Part shown: piece after piece, positions 17,157 through 25,622 of the stretch | Layout of the letters: the number at the start of each line of letters is the position of its first letter | Position numbering within the stretch: position 1 is the first letter of the stretch | Origin: Patescibacteria group bacterium | Lineage (GTDB): Bacteria; Patescibacteriota; Gracilibacteria; UM-FILTER-43-11 | NCBI GenBank assembly: GCA_018813295.1 | Contig: JAHJBZ010000033.1 | Location: forward strand, 22,909-86,908 | Reading direction: 5' to 3' | Length of the DNA stretch: 64,000 nucleotides | Position numbers and translations under genes: made by a program | Notes under the pieces: generated by a model | Database searches by the model: none | Seen by the model: only the letters and a program-made list of their open reading frames with translations | What the model was told of the DNA's origin: nothing

Positions 17157-18500
17157 TTAAGCCATTACCCGAATAGCTTCTTCAATAGTTATATCACCTG
17201 TAACTGCTTTATAGAGTGCGTCTTTTCGGAGTAGGATCATGCCTTCTTTTACGGCTTGTGCTTCTATTTCGGCATTGGAAGCATTATTGATAATGAGCTC
17301 TTCAATAGCTGGTGACATTTCCAAAACCTCGAATAAACCGATACGGCCGCTGTAACCAATATTATTACATTCTTTACAACCGTTCGCTTTGTAAAAAAAA
17401 GCGTTTTTTGGGTCTATGTTAACTTCCTTTTTAATAAGTTCATGATATTTTTCAGGAACCGGGTATTTTTCGCGGCAGTTTGAACAAACTTTGCGTGCCA
17501 ACCTTTGTGAAATAATTACTTTGACTGCTGCCGAGATTAGGAATCGGTCGATATCCATATTCAGCAAACGCTGAATAGTGCCCACAGCTGTATTGGTATG
17601 CAGTGTTGAAAAAACCAGGTGACCTGTTAACGCGGATTCAATTGCCAGCGATGCTGTTTTCTGATCACGTATCTCACCGACCATGATAATATCCGGGTCC
17701 TGACGAACGATTGTGCGCAGTCCATCAGAAAAATCAAAGCCTATATCCGGATTGATCTGTGTTTGGGTAACATCTTTAATTTTGTATTCAATTGGATCTT
17801 CCAGGGTGGAAATATTGTAGTCTTCCGCATTAAAAGTGGAAAGCATAGAGAAAAGAGATGTAGATTTACCACTACCCGTAGGACCTACAGCCAAAATCAT
17901 TCCATAAGAGGACTTAAGGTGTTCCTCAATTTTCAATAAAATATTAGGAAGCATTCCTAAATCTCTCAACTCCACCATCTTTGGATCTTTTTCTAACAAA
18001 CGTATAACAACCTTTTCTCCATATTGAGTTGGCAAAATAGAAACACGCAAATCCACTTCCTTTTTATCCTTGCTTTCAAAGCTGCATTTACCATCTTGAG
18101 GCAATCTATGTTCATCGATCTTGAGTCCGGAAATAATTTTTATACGTGCGATAATTGGGTGATGATAAATTTTATCGAACACCTTGTATTCCACCATAGT
18201 CCCATCTATACGAAAATAAACCTCAAATTTATTCTCTTTTGGCTTAAAGTGGATATCACTCGCATGTTTTTTTAACGCATGATTAAAAATTTCATCAACG
18301 ACATCGGGAACTGTGTCTTCGTCAAAAGTTTCGGCTTCTAGCACTTCTTCCTTTACCTTTTCATCCTTAGACGCAAGATCTTGCGTCTCTACTTTTTCTT
18401 TTTCTGAAATAGGCTCTTTTTCCACCTTTTCTTCAGGTGTTTCAGGTTTTTCTTTCAATGCCTGGTCGCTTTCTTTTTTTAGTGCATCTAATAATGACAT
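17157..18500 (-). CDS. pilB: Type IV pilus assembly ATPase PilB
   Basis: Extension motor ATPase of the type II/IV secretion superfamily. Walker A GPTGSGKST is at about residues 206-214, the Asp and His boxes follow (LRTIVRQDPDIIMVGEIRD, GHLVFSTLHTN), and CSNC...CKEC near the C-terminus forms the zinc site of the PilB/GspE class. Length, 447 aa, is short because the N-terminal MshEN/T2SSE_N region is replaced by about 65 charged, probably disordered residues. An in-frame 20-bp perfect palindrome in that linker encodes TQDLASKD. It is followed by an S23-like insert and pilC. Confidence 0.95.
   Translation of the reverse strand: MSLLDALKKESDQALKEKPETPEEKVEKEPISEKEKVETQDLASKDEKVKEEVLEAETFDEDTVPDVVDEIFNHALKKHASDIHFKPKENKFEVYFRIDGTMVEYKVFDKIYHHPIIARIKIISGLKIDEHRLPQDGKCSFESKDKKEVDLRVSILPTQYGEKVVIRLLEKDPKMVELRDLGMLPNILLKIEEHLKSSYGMILAVGPTGSGKSTSLFSMLSTFNAEDYNISTLEDPIEYKIKDVTQTQINPDIGFDFSDGLRTIVRQDPDIIMVGEIRDQKTASLAIESALTGHLVFSTLHTNTAVGTIQRLLNMDIDRFLISAAVKVIISQRLARKVCSNCREKYPVPEKYHELIKKEVNIDPKNAFFYKANGCKECNNIGYSGRIGLFEVLEMSPAIEELIINNASNAEIEAQAVKEGMILLRKDALYKAVTGDITIEEAIRVMA
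18369..18388. repeat. Perfect 20-bp palindrome inside pilB
   Basis: AGACGCAAGA followed by its exact complement TCTTGCGTCT. It is in frame within the disordered N-terminal linker and homologous to the element in pilC. Confidence 0.85.
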
Positions 18501-18594
18501 TTTTTACTTTTTTGTTTAGAGTTTAGGATTTCGAATTTAAAGTTTAATATCCATATATTATAGCAAAAAAAAGCCAAAAAATCAATGGAAACAA

Positions 18595-18696
18595 TTGTCT
18601 GAACCATGATTTTCCTGATTAGGGGATTTCTTGATTACTTATTACGTAAAAATTAATCATGTAATCTTTTAATCCTATAAATCAAGGTTCAGACAA
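18595..18696. mobile_element. TGTCTGAAC hairpin element, copy 1
   Basis: Terminal inverted repeats TTGTCTGAACC and GGTTCAGACAA enclose about 80 bp rich in TGATT on the left and AATCA on the right, so the whole 102 bp can form one hairpin. It lies in the pilB / membrane-gene gap. Non-coding and MITE-like. Confidence 0.8.
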
Positions 18697-18775
18697 AAGA
18701 TGACAAAAACAAGCGAATTTGGTAGTATTTATCCGAAATGAAAGAAGAATTCACGATTTTTTAAATCTTTATTTT

Positions 18776-19159
18776 ATGTCAAAAAAATCACTATTTAAAA
18801 GAATAAAAATAAGACATGTACTTGCGGTAATTGGCTTATTGTTACCACTAACAGGCTTTTTAGGTTGGAGCAATTTTTTACTTTATCTAAATCCAATCGG
18901 CATTGTAATTAGTGCGATGTTTGCCTTCCTGCTTTCTAATATATTTGAGGGATTTACTGCTTCTTCTTATTATTATTGGTTTACATCTATGTCAATTATT
19001 GGTGCCTTGATATATTATCTAATTGGTTTTTGTATAGATAAGCTATTTAACAAAAAGCGCAATATTAAATATGTAGTATTTTTAGTTATTTACAGCGCTT
19101 TGCATATATACGCAGCAAAATTTTTCATTGATCAAGTCACTAGTCAACTGATTATGTAG
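18776..19159 (+). CDS. Small multi-pass membrane protein
   Basis: 127 aa from the ATG at 18776 (MSKKSLFKRIKIRHV), chosen over an upstream GTG-type start because a basic segment then leads straight into the first hydrophobic helix. Four hydrophobic stretches are visible (about residues 15-33, 38-58, 66-88, 97-118). It has no recognised motif. It sits immediately before the prepilin genes and in the same direction, so a role in pilus assembly is possible but unsupported. Confidence 0.6.
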   Translation: MSKKSLFKRIKIRHVLAVIGLLLPLTGFLGWSNFLLYLNPIGIVISAMFAFLLSNIFEGFTASSYYYWFTSMSIIGALIYYLIGFCIDKLFNKKRNIKYVVFLVIYSALHIYAAKFFIDQVTSQLIM

Positions 19160-19195
19160 TAAAAAATAACTTAATAGAGCAATAAAATAATAAAA

Positions 19196-19639
19196 ATTCA
19201 AAAATCACAAATCAAAGGGGGTTTTAGCCTAGTAGAAGTCCTTTTTACTATTGCATTCCTTTCCGTCATTATTTTCGGCGTAATTAAGCTCCAAACCAGC
19301 AATTTAACCCTAACTAATGCCCAAAATAATGAAATAAAGGCACATTTTTTGGCAAATCAGGGGGTGGAGATTGTGGAGGGGGTAGGTGTTGCAGGAATTG
19401 GCGCTTGTGGGCCCCCATGCACTAAATATATTAATTTTGATGGTAGTGATTATAGTCTAATTGACGCTGATAACAATCCTTTTGAGGACGATTTTGATCT
19501 AACTATTGAAATTGAAACAGCTGGCACAGCCGGTGATTATTTAGTAACTGCCATTATCGAATGGACCGACAGTGCTGGTACACATAATGTAACCGACGGT
19601 GGCGCCGTAATAGCCAAAAGGATAATTCATAATAATTAA
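19196..19639 (+). CDS. Type IV prepilin-like protein 1, non-canonical start
   Basis: The reading frame is open from 19178 and encodes KGGFSLVEVLFTIAFLSVII, a textbook class III prepilin leader and hydrophobic alpha-1 helix with the Glu+5 equivalent. About 115 residues of a PilV/minor-pilin-like globular domain with a CGPPC pair follow. No ATG, GTG or TTG lies between the upstream stop (19175) and the leader; the first usable codon is ATT at 19196 (ATA at 19187 and 19190 are alternatives). The first standard start, TTG 19349, would delete the leader. I therefore place the start at the ATT with low certainty. Confidence 0.7.
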   Translation: MQKSQIKGGFSLVEVLFTIAFLSVIIFGVIKLQTSNLTLTNAQNNEIKAHFLANQGVEIVEGVGVAGIGACGPPCTKYINFDGSDYSLIDADNNPFEDDFDLTIEIETAGTAGDYLVTAIIEWTDSAGTHNVTDGGAVIAKRIIHNN

Positions 19640-19653
19640 ATCTAAAATCGCTA

Positions 19654-21540
19654 ATCGCTAATCTTAAATCTAAAATCAAAGGGGGATTTACATTAGTTGA
19701 ATTAATCGTTTCCTTGGCAATTACAGGAATATTGCTGGTGGGCTTGAGTATATTTTTTACCAGCACTTTTCATAATATGTTCACTGCCCAAGAACGAACC
19801 TCTGGAACGCAGAGTCAATTTGCATTAAATGAGATATTGCGTGATAAGTTGACGAGCTTGGAGGAGATTCTTTATATTGCAGCAAATGAAATTGTTTTCC
19901 GTAGTGATACAACGGACGGCCAGATGCCGTTTACTTATGTTGGACAAGATGGCGATAATATCGTTTTTAAGGATTTCTTTGTGTTTAATGGGCTTTTTGG
20001 ATCGACTTCGGGTGATGAATTTGATCCGATAGAAAATCCAGGTGGGATTGTGTATTTAAATGATGAAATGATTGATTATTACTACATTACCGCACCATTG
20101 GAAAACAAAATTTATAGATGCCCTTCGCCTCCTGCCATGGGCGGTTGTTGGGAACCAAGCCCAGCGATTGAAGGTTTGAATAGACCGACTGATATTACGG
20201 CAGATGATATGGATTTTAATACTGCAAATTTATATGTCACAAATTCGGGTGATAATACTGTTATCAGAATAAGCAATTTAGAAAATACAAATACTGTTAC
20301 AACGCTGGTGGATGAGGGGTTAAATTTCCCAACGGGTCTTGCTTATTATGACAATGGAACTCAAAAATATCTTTTTATCGCAGATACTTATAATAATGAA
20401 ATCAAATGGATACCAACGAATCTATTATTAAATGACTATCCCACAAATGCAATTACAGCTGTAGGCAATGGCGAAGATACAAGTTGTGATAATACTGCAA
20501 AATACTGCCAATTAAATTTCCCAACTGGGTTGCATGCAAATGATTCTGATCATATTCTTTATATTTCTGATACTGGAAGTAATAGAATTTTGAAAATGAG
20601 TGATCCTGATCCAGCATTGGATGATTATGAAATTGCATTTAATCTTGGTATCGCTTCTCAAATTTCAGAGATTAATTTTGTATTTCCGGATGACGTTACA
20701 CTAAGCAATGTCTCAGAAAGCAATCCCAACACATTGCATACTGGGAAATACACTGAAAATGGATCTACGCTCACTTATGAATTGAATGTTCCAATCGAAG
20801 ATGATGTTATACATCCAACTTTAGTTTGTGCTGGTTCACCGCCAGTTTGTATAAATCGTAACTATTTCATAGGATTTGAAGTTATTGCTGAAAATCAAAT
20901 TTTTGAAGCAAATGATTCAATTCAATTGGGTTCTGAATCTTACACTGTTGATGGAATTTCAGATATCGGTGGCGGGATATATCAAATTACCGTTATACCG
21001 GCTGATACAGTAATTAATTATGCCCAAGGTACTATTGTTACCATCACCAACAACTTCCTTGCTGGTGATTATGAATTTTATTTTGATCTTACCAGTAGCA
21101 CATTTGCGAGCGACTTTAATAACATTGAAACTGAAGTTTCTGACGATACTCCTGTTGTAATTAAAACAGTTGAACAAATGCTTAGAGTTGGTGATGATAT
21201 TCTCGGCACCTCTGAGGATTCAATTGAAGTACTTTATGATACAGATTTAAATTTTCCAACGGGCCTAAGTATATCTGGAAGTGATTTAATGACTGCTGAC
21301 AGCTTAGACGGTCAGATTTTAGAAGATGGTGCTTTTGATTCAAGCCTAACTCCTTACGCAATTCCCACCTCAAACTTCGACTACACCAGCGACTTTACAT
21401 TAAATTCACCACTAAGCTTCACCACTTATAATGGAGGCTCAATTCTTGAATTAGAAATTCATGCCGTTAATGATCTTGGTGATGCAGATCCACTTAATGA
21501 CATCACCGAAACTTATACACTGACGACTGCTATTAATTAA
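19654..21540 (+). CDS. Giant prepilin with NHL-type beta-propeller
   Basis: The frame opens at 19636 and reads KGGFTLVELIVSLAITGILL, a prepilin cleavage/methylation helix, then about 600 residues. The globular part contains at least four NHL-like blades: RPTDITADDMDFNTANLYVT, FPTGLAYYDNGTQKYLFIAD, FPTGLHANDSDHILYISDTG and FPTGLSISGSDLMTADSLDG. Beta-sandwich segments lie between them. No AUG, GUG or UUG precedes the leader; ATC at 19654 is one candidate. Its frame begins over the stop codon of prepilin 1, so translational coupling is possible. A plausible minor, tip-located adhesin pilin rather than a major subunit. Confidence 0.7.
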   Translation: MANLKSKIKGGFTLVELIVSLAITGILLVGLSIFFTSTFHNMFTAQERTSGTQSQFALNEILRDKLTSLEEILYIAANEIVFRSDTTDGQMPFTYVGQDGDNIVFKDFFVFNGLFGSTSGDEFDPIENPGGIVYLNDEMIDYYYITAPLENKIYRCPSPPAMGGCWEPSPAIEGLNRPTDITADDMDFNTANLYVTNSGDNTVIRISNLENTNTVTTLVDEGLNFPTGLAYYDNGTQKYLFIADTYNNEIKWIPTNLLLNDYPTNAITAVGNGEDTSCDNTAKYCQLNFPTGLHANDSDHILYISDTGSNRILKMSDPDPALDDYEIAFNLGIASQISEINFVFPDDVTLSNVSESNPNTLHTGKYTENGSTLTYELNVPIEDDVIHPTLVCAGSPPVCINRNYFIGFEVIAENQIFEANDSIQLGSESYTVDGISDIGGGIYQITVIPADTVINYAQGTIVTITNNFLAGDYEFYFDLTSSTFASDFNNIETEVSDDTPVVIKTVEQMLRVGDDILGTSEDSIEVLYDTDLNFPTGLSISGSDLMTADSLDGQILEDGAFDSSLTPYAIPTSNFDYTSDFTLNSPLSFTTYNGGSILELEIHAVNDLGDADPLNDITETYTLTTAIN

Positions 21541-21647
21541 TTGTCTGAACTATGATTTTTTATGATTATTATGATGGGCATGATTTTTTTATATGCAATT
21601 AGTAAATCATAAAAATCAATTAATCACACAAATCACAGTTCAGACAA
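21541..21647. mobile_element. TGTCTGAAC hairpin element, copy 2
   Basis: 107 bp between TTGTCTGAAC and GTTCAGACAA, starting directly after the stop codon of the giant prepilin gene. The interior is TGATT/AATCA-rich and self-complementary but differs from copy 1. Confidence 0.8.
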
Positions 21648-21654
21648 TTTTTAT

Positions 21655-21684
21655 TTGCCTTTTCCCTCAAAACCGCGTTAAAAT
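21655..21684 (+). promoter_or_regulatory. Promoter of the major pilin gene
   Basis: TTGCCT, an 18-bp spacer and TAAAAT, about 30 nt before the ATG at 21715. It starts just after the TGTCTGAAC hairpin. Confidence 0.55.
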
Positions 21685-21714
21685 TACATAAGCTATCAAA
21701 TTAAAATCAAAATT

Positions 21715-22200
21715 ATGACTATTCGCAAAAACAACAAAGGTTTCTCTCTCGTGGAACTGCTTGTGGTGATCACAATCATCGCGATTCTTTCTGTTACAGC
21801 ATATGTTGCTTTGGGTGGGCAAACTGCTAAAGCTAGGAATTCGAAAAGAATGCAGGACTTGGATACAGTTCAAAGCGCTCTGGAAATATATTTTCTTGAA
21901 AACGTGAATACTTACCCTGTTGCTCTTGCTAACTTGGTTCCTGCGCAAATGCCAGAAATACCTGTAGATCCAGCTAATGGCACTTCTTATTACTATGAAC
22001 CCGGTGTAGCAAATAAAACTTATCAACTATCAGCAGCATTAGAAGATCAAGCAGGTGGAACAAATTATGAGGCTTATGTTATAGGAAATGGTACAGGATT
22101 ACTTGTTGCTGGAGATTCTGTTGCTGGTGGTGTTTGTACTGATGATAACAGTTGTACAGTTGACGACGGTGATACGAATTGTCTCCCATATTGTATATAA
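21715..22200 (+). CDS. Type IV pilin (probable major subunit)
   Basis: 161 aa. MTIRKNNKGFSLVELLVVIT is a classic short leader with cleavage after Gly9 and Glu at +5. The alpha-1 helix and the conserved ARNSKRMQDLDTVQSALEIYF segment resemble GspG/PilA-type pilins. The C-terminus carries four Cys (GGVCTDDNSCTVDD, NCLPYC), probably two disulfides. Unlike the two frames upstream it has a normal ATG, and a promoter directly before it. It is the best candidate for the main filament subunit. Confidence 0.92.
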   Translation: MTIRKNNKGFSLVELLVVITIIAILSVTAYVALGGQTAKARNSKRMQDLDTVQSALEIYFLENVNTYPVALANLVPAQMPEIPVDPANGTSYYYEPGVANKTYQLSAALEDQAGGTNYEAYVIGNGTGLLVAGDSVAGGVCTDDNSCTVDDGDTNCLPYCI

Positions 22201-22215
22201 AATAATAAAACTATC

Positions 22216-22866
22216 ATGAAAAAATTTCTCTCTATTTTAACCGTGTTCTCTTTCTTCTTGCTCGCAGGCTGCACAGCAAGCGAACAGGCAGAAATTGGCA
22301 AAGTTTATCAGGGTTCACCTGAAGTATTTAACGCTAACAAAGACGTCATTATGGAAGATTTCGACCAAAGCGCTATGCCCGAGGAGGGTGAGCAAATTGT
22401 TGTTATGGAAACAACAAAAGGAACTATTAAAATTAAATTATTCCCGGAACTTGCGCCGAAAACCGTTGAAAATTTTATCGGTTTAATTGATAAGGAATAT
22501 TATGATGGGATTATTTTCCATCGTGTAATACCTGATTTTATGATTCAGGGTGGTGACCCATTGGGTACTGGAACTGGTGGTGAAAGCCTGTGGGGCGGAA
22601 AATTTGAAGATGAATTTAATCCAAATTTACATAATATTTACGGAGCGCTAAGCATGGCAAATGCAGGGCCAAATACAAATGGTAGCCAATTCTTCATCGT
22701 TCAAAAAGAAGATGGAACTTCATGGCTAGACAACCACCACACTGTTTTTGGGCAGGTGTTTGAGGGAATGGACATTGTAAATGAAATTGCAAATGTTGAA
22801 CGAGATGGGGCCGATAAACCGTTGGAGGATGTTGTGATGGAGAAGGTGACAGTGGAGACGTATTAA
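22216..22866 (+). CDS. Lipoprotein cyclophilin-type peptidyl-prolyl isomerase
   Basis: 216 aa. The signal with lipobox LLAGC (Cys at residue 19) marks a lipoprotein anchored on the outer face of the membrane. The cyclophilin fold follows: [42 protein letters not shown] and [16 protein letters not shown]. The catalytic Arg (FHRV) and Phe/Gln residues are present. It follows the pilin by 15 nt and could assist folding of exported pilins. The family is broad, so the client is not known. Confidence 0.93.
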   Translation: MKKFLSILTVFSFFLLAGCTASEQAEIGKVYQGSPEVFNANKDVIMEDFDQSAMPEEGEQIVVMETTKGTIKIKLFPELAPKTVENFIGLIDKEYYDGIIFHRVIPDFMIQGGDPLGTGTGGESLWGGKFEDEFNPNLHNIYGALSMANAGPNTNGSQFFIVQKEDGTSWLDNHHTVFGQVFEGMDIVNEIANVERDGADKPLEDVVMEKVTVETY

Positions 22867-23015
22867 TTGTCTGAACCGCTGATTTATCGGATTAAAATGA
22901 TTACGCAGATTTTGATTTCGCTGATTTTTTTTGATTAAAATATTGCAAATTATCAATCTGTGTAATCAAAATCAGTGAAATCCGAAAAATCAGCGTGAAT
23001 CAGCGGTTCAGACAA
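22867..23015. mobile_element. TGTCTGAAC hairpin element, copy 3
   Basis: 149 bp, the longest copy. Ends are TTGTCTGAACCGCTGATT and AATCAGCGGTTCAGACAA, an 18-bp perfect inverted repeat; the interior is again TGATT/AATCA-rich. Confidence 0.85.
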
Positions 23016-23060
23016 TTGGTTTTTTCATGTATATTTATTACCGACAAATAATTAATTAAC

Positions 23061-24533
23061 ATGGTTCGTGTTCGCATCGCCCCATCACCGACAGGCTTGT
23101 TACATATTGGCACCGTAAGGACCGCGCTTTATAACTATCTTTTTGCCAAACATGAGGGTGGGACGATGATTTTGAGAATTGAGGATACGGATAAGGAACG
23201 TAGCACTAAAGAATATGAAAAGGATATTATCGATGGTTTGGTGAAATTGGGAATTGCCGGAGATGAAGGCGTGCATATACCTGGTGATAAGGGGTATAGG
23301 CAGAGCGAAAGGACTGAGGCGTACACAAGTGATCTCAAAAAATTATTGGAGGAAGACAAAGCTTATTATTGTTTTTGCAGTAAGGAGAGATTGGAAAAAA
23401 TGAGGGAAGATCAGACGGCTAAAAAGCTGCCGCCAAGGTATGATGGATGTTGTGCGGGGCTTGATCCGGCTGAAAGTAGGAAGAAGGTTGATGGTGGGGA
23501 GAAAGCGGTTATCAGACTTCGCATTCCGCAGGATAAAGAGATTAAATTTGATGATGTGATTCGTGGTGAAACGGTTTTTCACTCAAGGGAGCTTGATGAT
23601 TTTGTAATTGCAAGGGCGATTGACGATCCACTCTATAATTTGACTGTGGTTTCGGATGATCATGATATGAAAATCACTCATGTTATTCGCGGTGAGGATC
23701 ATATCAGCAATACGCCAAAGCAGATTTTGATTTTTGAGGCGCTTGGGTGGGATTATCCCAAGTATGCTCATCTGCCGTTGATATTGAATGAGGATAAGAG
23801 CAAATTGAGCAAAAGGAAGAATAAAGTTTCAATTGATGACTATTTGAATGAGGGATATTTGCCGGAAGCACTTCTAAACTTCCTCGCACTGCTTGGCTGG
23901 AACACGCCGGATGAGCAGGAGATATTTAGTATGGAGGAATTGATTGAAAAATTTACATTGGACAGAGTTCACAAGGGTGGAGCGGTATTTGATATTAAGA
24001 AATTGGATTGGATTAATGGTGAATACGTTAAAAAAGCTATTAAAGATGATGTGGATGGATTTTATGAAACGGTTTTGCCGTTTATCGACGGAAAGATTCC
24101 GACTGATGATCCCGATTTGATTAAAAAGATTTTAAGTGATCCTGATTTTGAGGGCAGATTTAAAAAGTTATCGGAGATTCCGGAAGAACTGGCTCCACTG
24201 TTTGGTGAAATGCCGGATTATCCGCTTGAACTGCTAGCCAGGGAGAAATTTCAGATCACACCTGAGATGCTAAAGACTGTTTTACCAAAAGCAAAAGAGG
24301 TTTTGGGGGCAGTGGACTGGGAGAGGGGTGACAGCAGTAAATCACAAGAGATTTCGGACAAGCTGGTGGGCATTGTTGGGGAACTTGGACTTAAAAATGG
24401 ACAGGTCTTATGGCCAATTCGCGTTGCGTTATCCGGTTTGGAGAGGTCTCCGAATTTTGCGACGTTAGCTGTTTATCTTGGGAAAGAGGAATGTGCAAGA
24501 AGACTGGACATTGCCTTAGAAAAAGTTGTATAA
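23061..24533 (+). CDS. gltX: Glutamyl-tRNA synthetase
   Basis: Class I aaRS charging tRNA-Glu (and possibly tRNA-Gln where GatCAB operates). HIGH-type motif PSPTGLLHIGTVRTALYNYL at the N-terminus, the Cys-rich insert (YYCFCSKERLEKMREDQ, GCCAGLDP) and the KMSKS-equivalent KLSKRKNKVS near residue 253 are all present. A helical anticodon-binding C-terminus follows. 490 aa is standard. It lies alone between a hairpin element and murB. No glnS or gat gene is in view. Confidence 0.97.
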   Translation: MVRVRIAPSPTGLLHIGTVRTALYNYLFAKHEGGTMILRIEDTDKERSTKEYEKDIIDGLVKLGIAGDEGVHIPGDKGYRQSERTEAYTSDLKKLLEEDKAYYCFCSKERLEKMREDQTAKKLPPRYDGCCAGLDPAESRKKVDGGEKAVIRLRIPQDKEIKFDDVIRGETVFHSRELDDFVIARAIDDPLYNLTVVSDDHDMKITHVIRGEDHISNTPKQILIFEALGWDYPKYAHLPLILNEDKSKLSKRKNKVSIDDYLNEGYLPEALLNFLALLGWNTPDEQEIFSMEELIEKFTLDRVHKGGAVFDIKKLDWINGEYVKKAIKDDVDGFYETVLPFIDGKIPTDDPDLIKKILSDPDFEGRFKKLSEIPEELAPLFGEMPDYPLELLAREKFQITPEMLKTVLPKAKEVLGAVDWERGDSSKSQEISDKLVGIVGELGLKNGQVLWPIRVALSGLERSPNFATLAVYLGKEECARRLDIALEKVV

Positions 24534-24544
24534 TCATCACCACA

Positions 24545-24640
24545 TACTGCTGGCTCAATGTTTTACGTGGGGTCAGCAGTGTCCGTAATTCAGTCTTCGC
24601 TGACTCCAGGTATAACCATGGAGCCAGCGATCAGCTCACA
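24545..24640. repeat. Direct/inverted repeat block GCTGACTCCAGGT, copy 1
   Basis: GCTGGCTC...GGGTCAGC and CGCTGACTCCAGGTATAACC then GGAGCCAGC form hairpins between gltX and murB. A near-identical block lies at 56219-56320. Confidence 0.7.
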
Positions 24641-24647
24641 AAAATTG

Positions 24648-24653
24648 TATAAT
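24648..24653 (+). promoter_or_regulatory. -10 hexamer just upstream of murB
   Basis: TATAAT ends immediately before the ATG at 24654; transcription would begin near 24660, next to the second ATG at 24663. This supports 24663 as the start and a leaderless mRNA. Confidence 0.45.
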
Positions 24654-24662
24654 ATGAAAGGA

Positions 24663-25553
24663 ATGGAGATAAAAGTTGAAAAAAACGTAGATTTAAACCA
24701 ATTCACCACTTACCACACTGGTGGTCCTGCTAAATTTTTTGCACGAGTGCAAAACTGGCAACAGATGTTGGGACTTCGTGAATTTGCAAGAGTGAACAAG
24801 ATCCCATATTTGATTTTGGGTGGTGGTAGCAATATTTTGTTTGCAGATGAAGGGTATCCGGGGTTGGTTATTATGAACCAAATGGATAAGGTTCGCATTC
24901 ACCAACACACCATTACCGCAGAAAGCGCAGTTAACTTGATGAAATTAGTTGTGATTGCTGCAAAAAATAATTTAGGCGGAATTTCCGGTCTTGCTAATGT
25001 GCCGGGAAGTGTTGGCGGTGCTGTTTATGGTAATGCTGGTGTATCGGATGTTTGTATCAGTGATGTATTTATGCATGCTGAGATACTCCCGACAAATGGA
25101 AATAAGCCGATTATTGTTGGTCAGGACTATTGCCAGTTTGGGTATAGAACAAGCCGTTTTAAAGAGACAAAAGACATTATTCTTTCAGCTACATTAAAAC
25201 TGCAGCCAGCACCAGCGCCATTAATTCAGTCTCAGGTTAGTGCATATGTTAAACAAAGGACTTTAAAACAACCGGTTGGAATGTCCTGCGGAAGCTTCTT
25301 TAAAAATCCAGGTGAATTTCCATCAGCCGGGTGGTTAATTGAGCAGAGTGGATGTAAGGGGATGAAGGTTGGAGGTGCACAAGTCTCTGAAAAACACGCC
25401 AATTTTATTTTAAATACAGGTACGGCAACAAGCTCTGATATTGTGAATCTTGCACTTAAGGTTCATAAAAAAGTGGAGGAGAAGTATAGTGTTAAACTCG
25501 AGCCGGAAGTGCAGATTTTGCCGGGCAGCCCTTTTAAAAACTTGAAAACTTGA
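24663..25553 (+). CDS. murB: UDP-N-acetylenolpyruvoylglucosamine reductase
   Basis: Reduces UDP-GlcNAc-enolpyruvate to UDP-MurNAc with NADPH and FAD. FAD site LILGGGSNILFADEGYPGLV, substrate/FAD loop GISGLANVPGSVGGAVYGNAG, proton-donor Ser in CGSFFKNPG and a final Glu in LEPEVQIL. It is a type II-like, compact enzyme. The reading frame extends 105 nt upstream through palindromic repeat DNA, but FTTYHTGGPA lies at the usual distance from the ATG at 24663, so that start is chosen. The only murein gene in the window. Confidence 0.94.
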   Translation: MEIKVEKNVDLNQFTTYHTGGPAKFFARVQNWQQMLGLREFARVNKIPYLILGGGSNILFADEGYPGLVIMNQMDKVRIHQHTITAESAVNLMKLVVIAAKNNLGGISGLANVPGSVGGAVYGNAGVSDVCISDVFMHAEILPTNGNKPIIVGQDYCQFGYRTSRFKETKDIILSATLKLQPAPAPLIQSQVSAYVKQRTLKQPVGMSCGSFFKNPGEFPSAGWLIEQSGCKGMKVGGAQVSEKHANFILNTGTATSSDIVNLALKVHKKVEEKYSVKLEPEVQILPGSPFKNLKT

Positions 25554-25622
25554 AAATTATTTTTCAAATTTTTAGATTTTCAGATTTTCATTTAAAATAA
25601 AACAAATAACAACATTAAAGTT

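Noticed and set aside
24558..24662. Upstream extension of murB
   Set aside because: The extra 35 codons are palindromic repeat DNA; the MurB core begins at the usual distance after the ATG at 24663.
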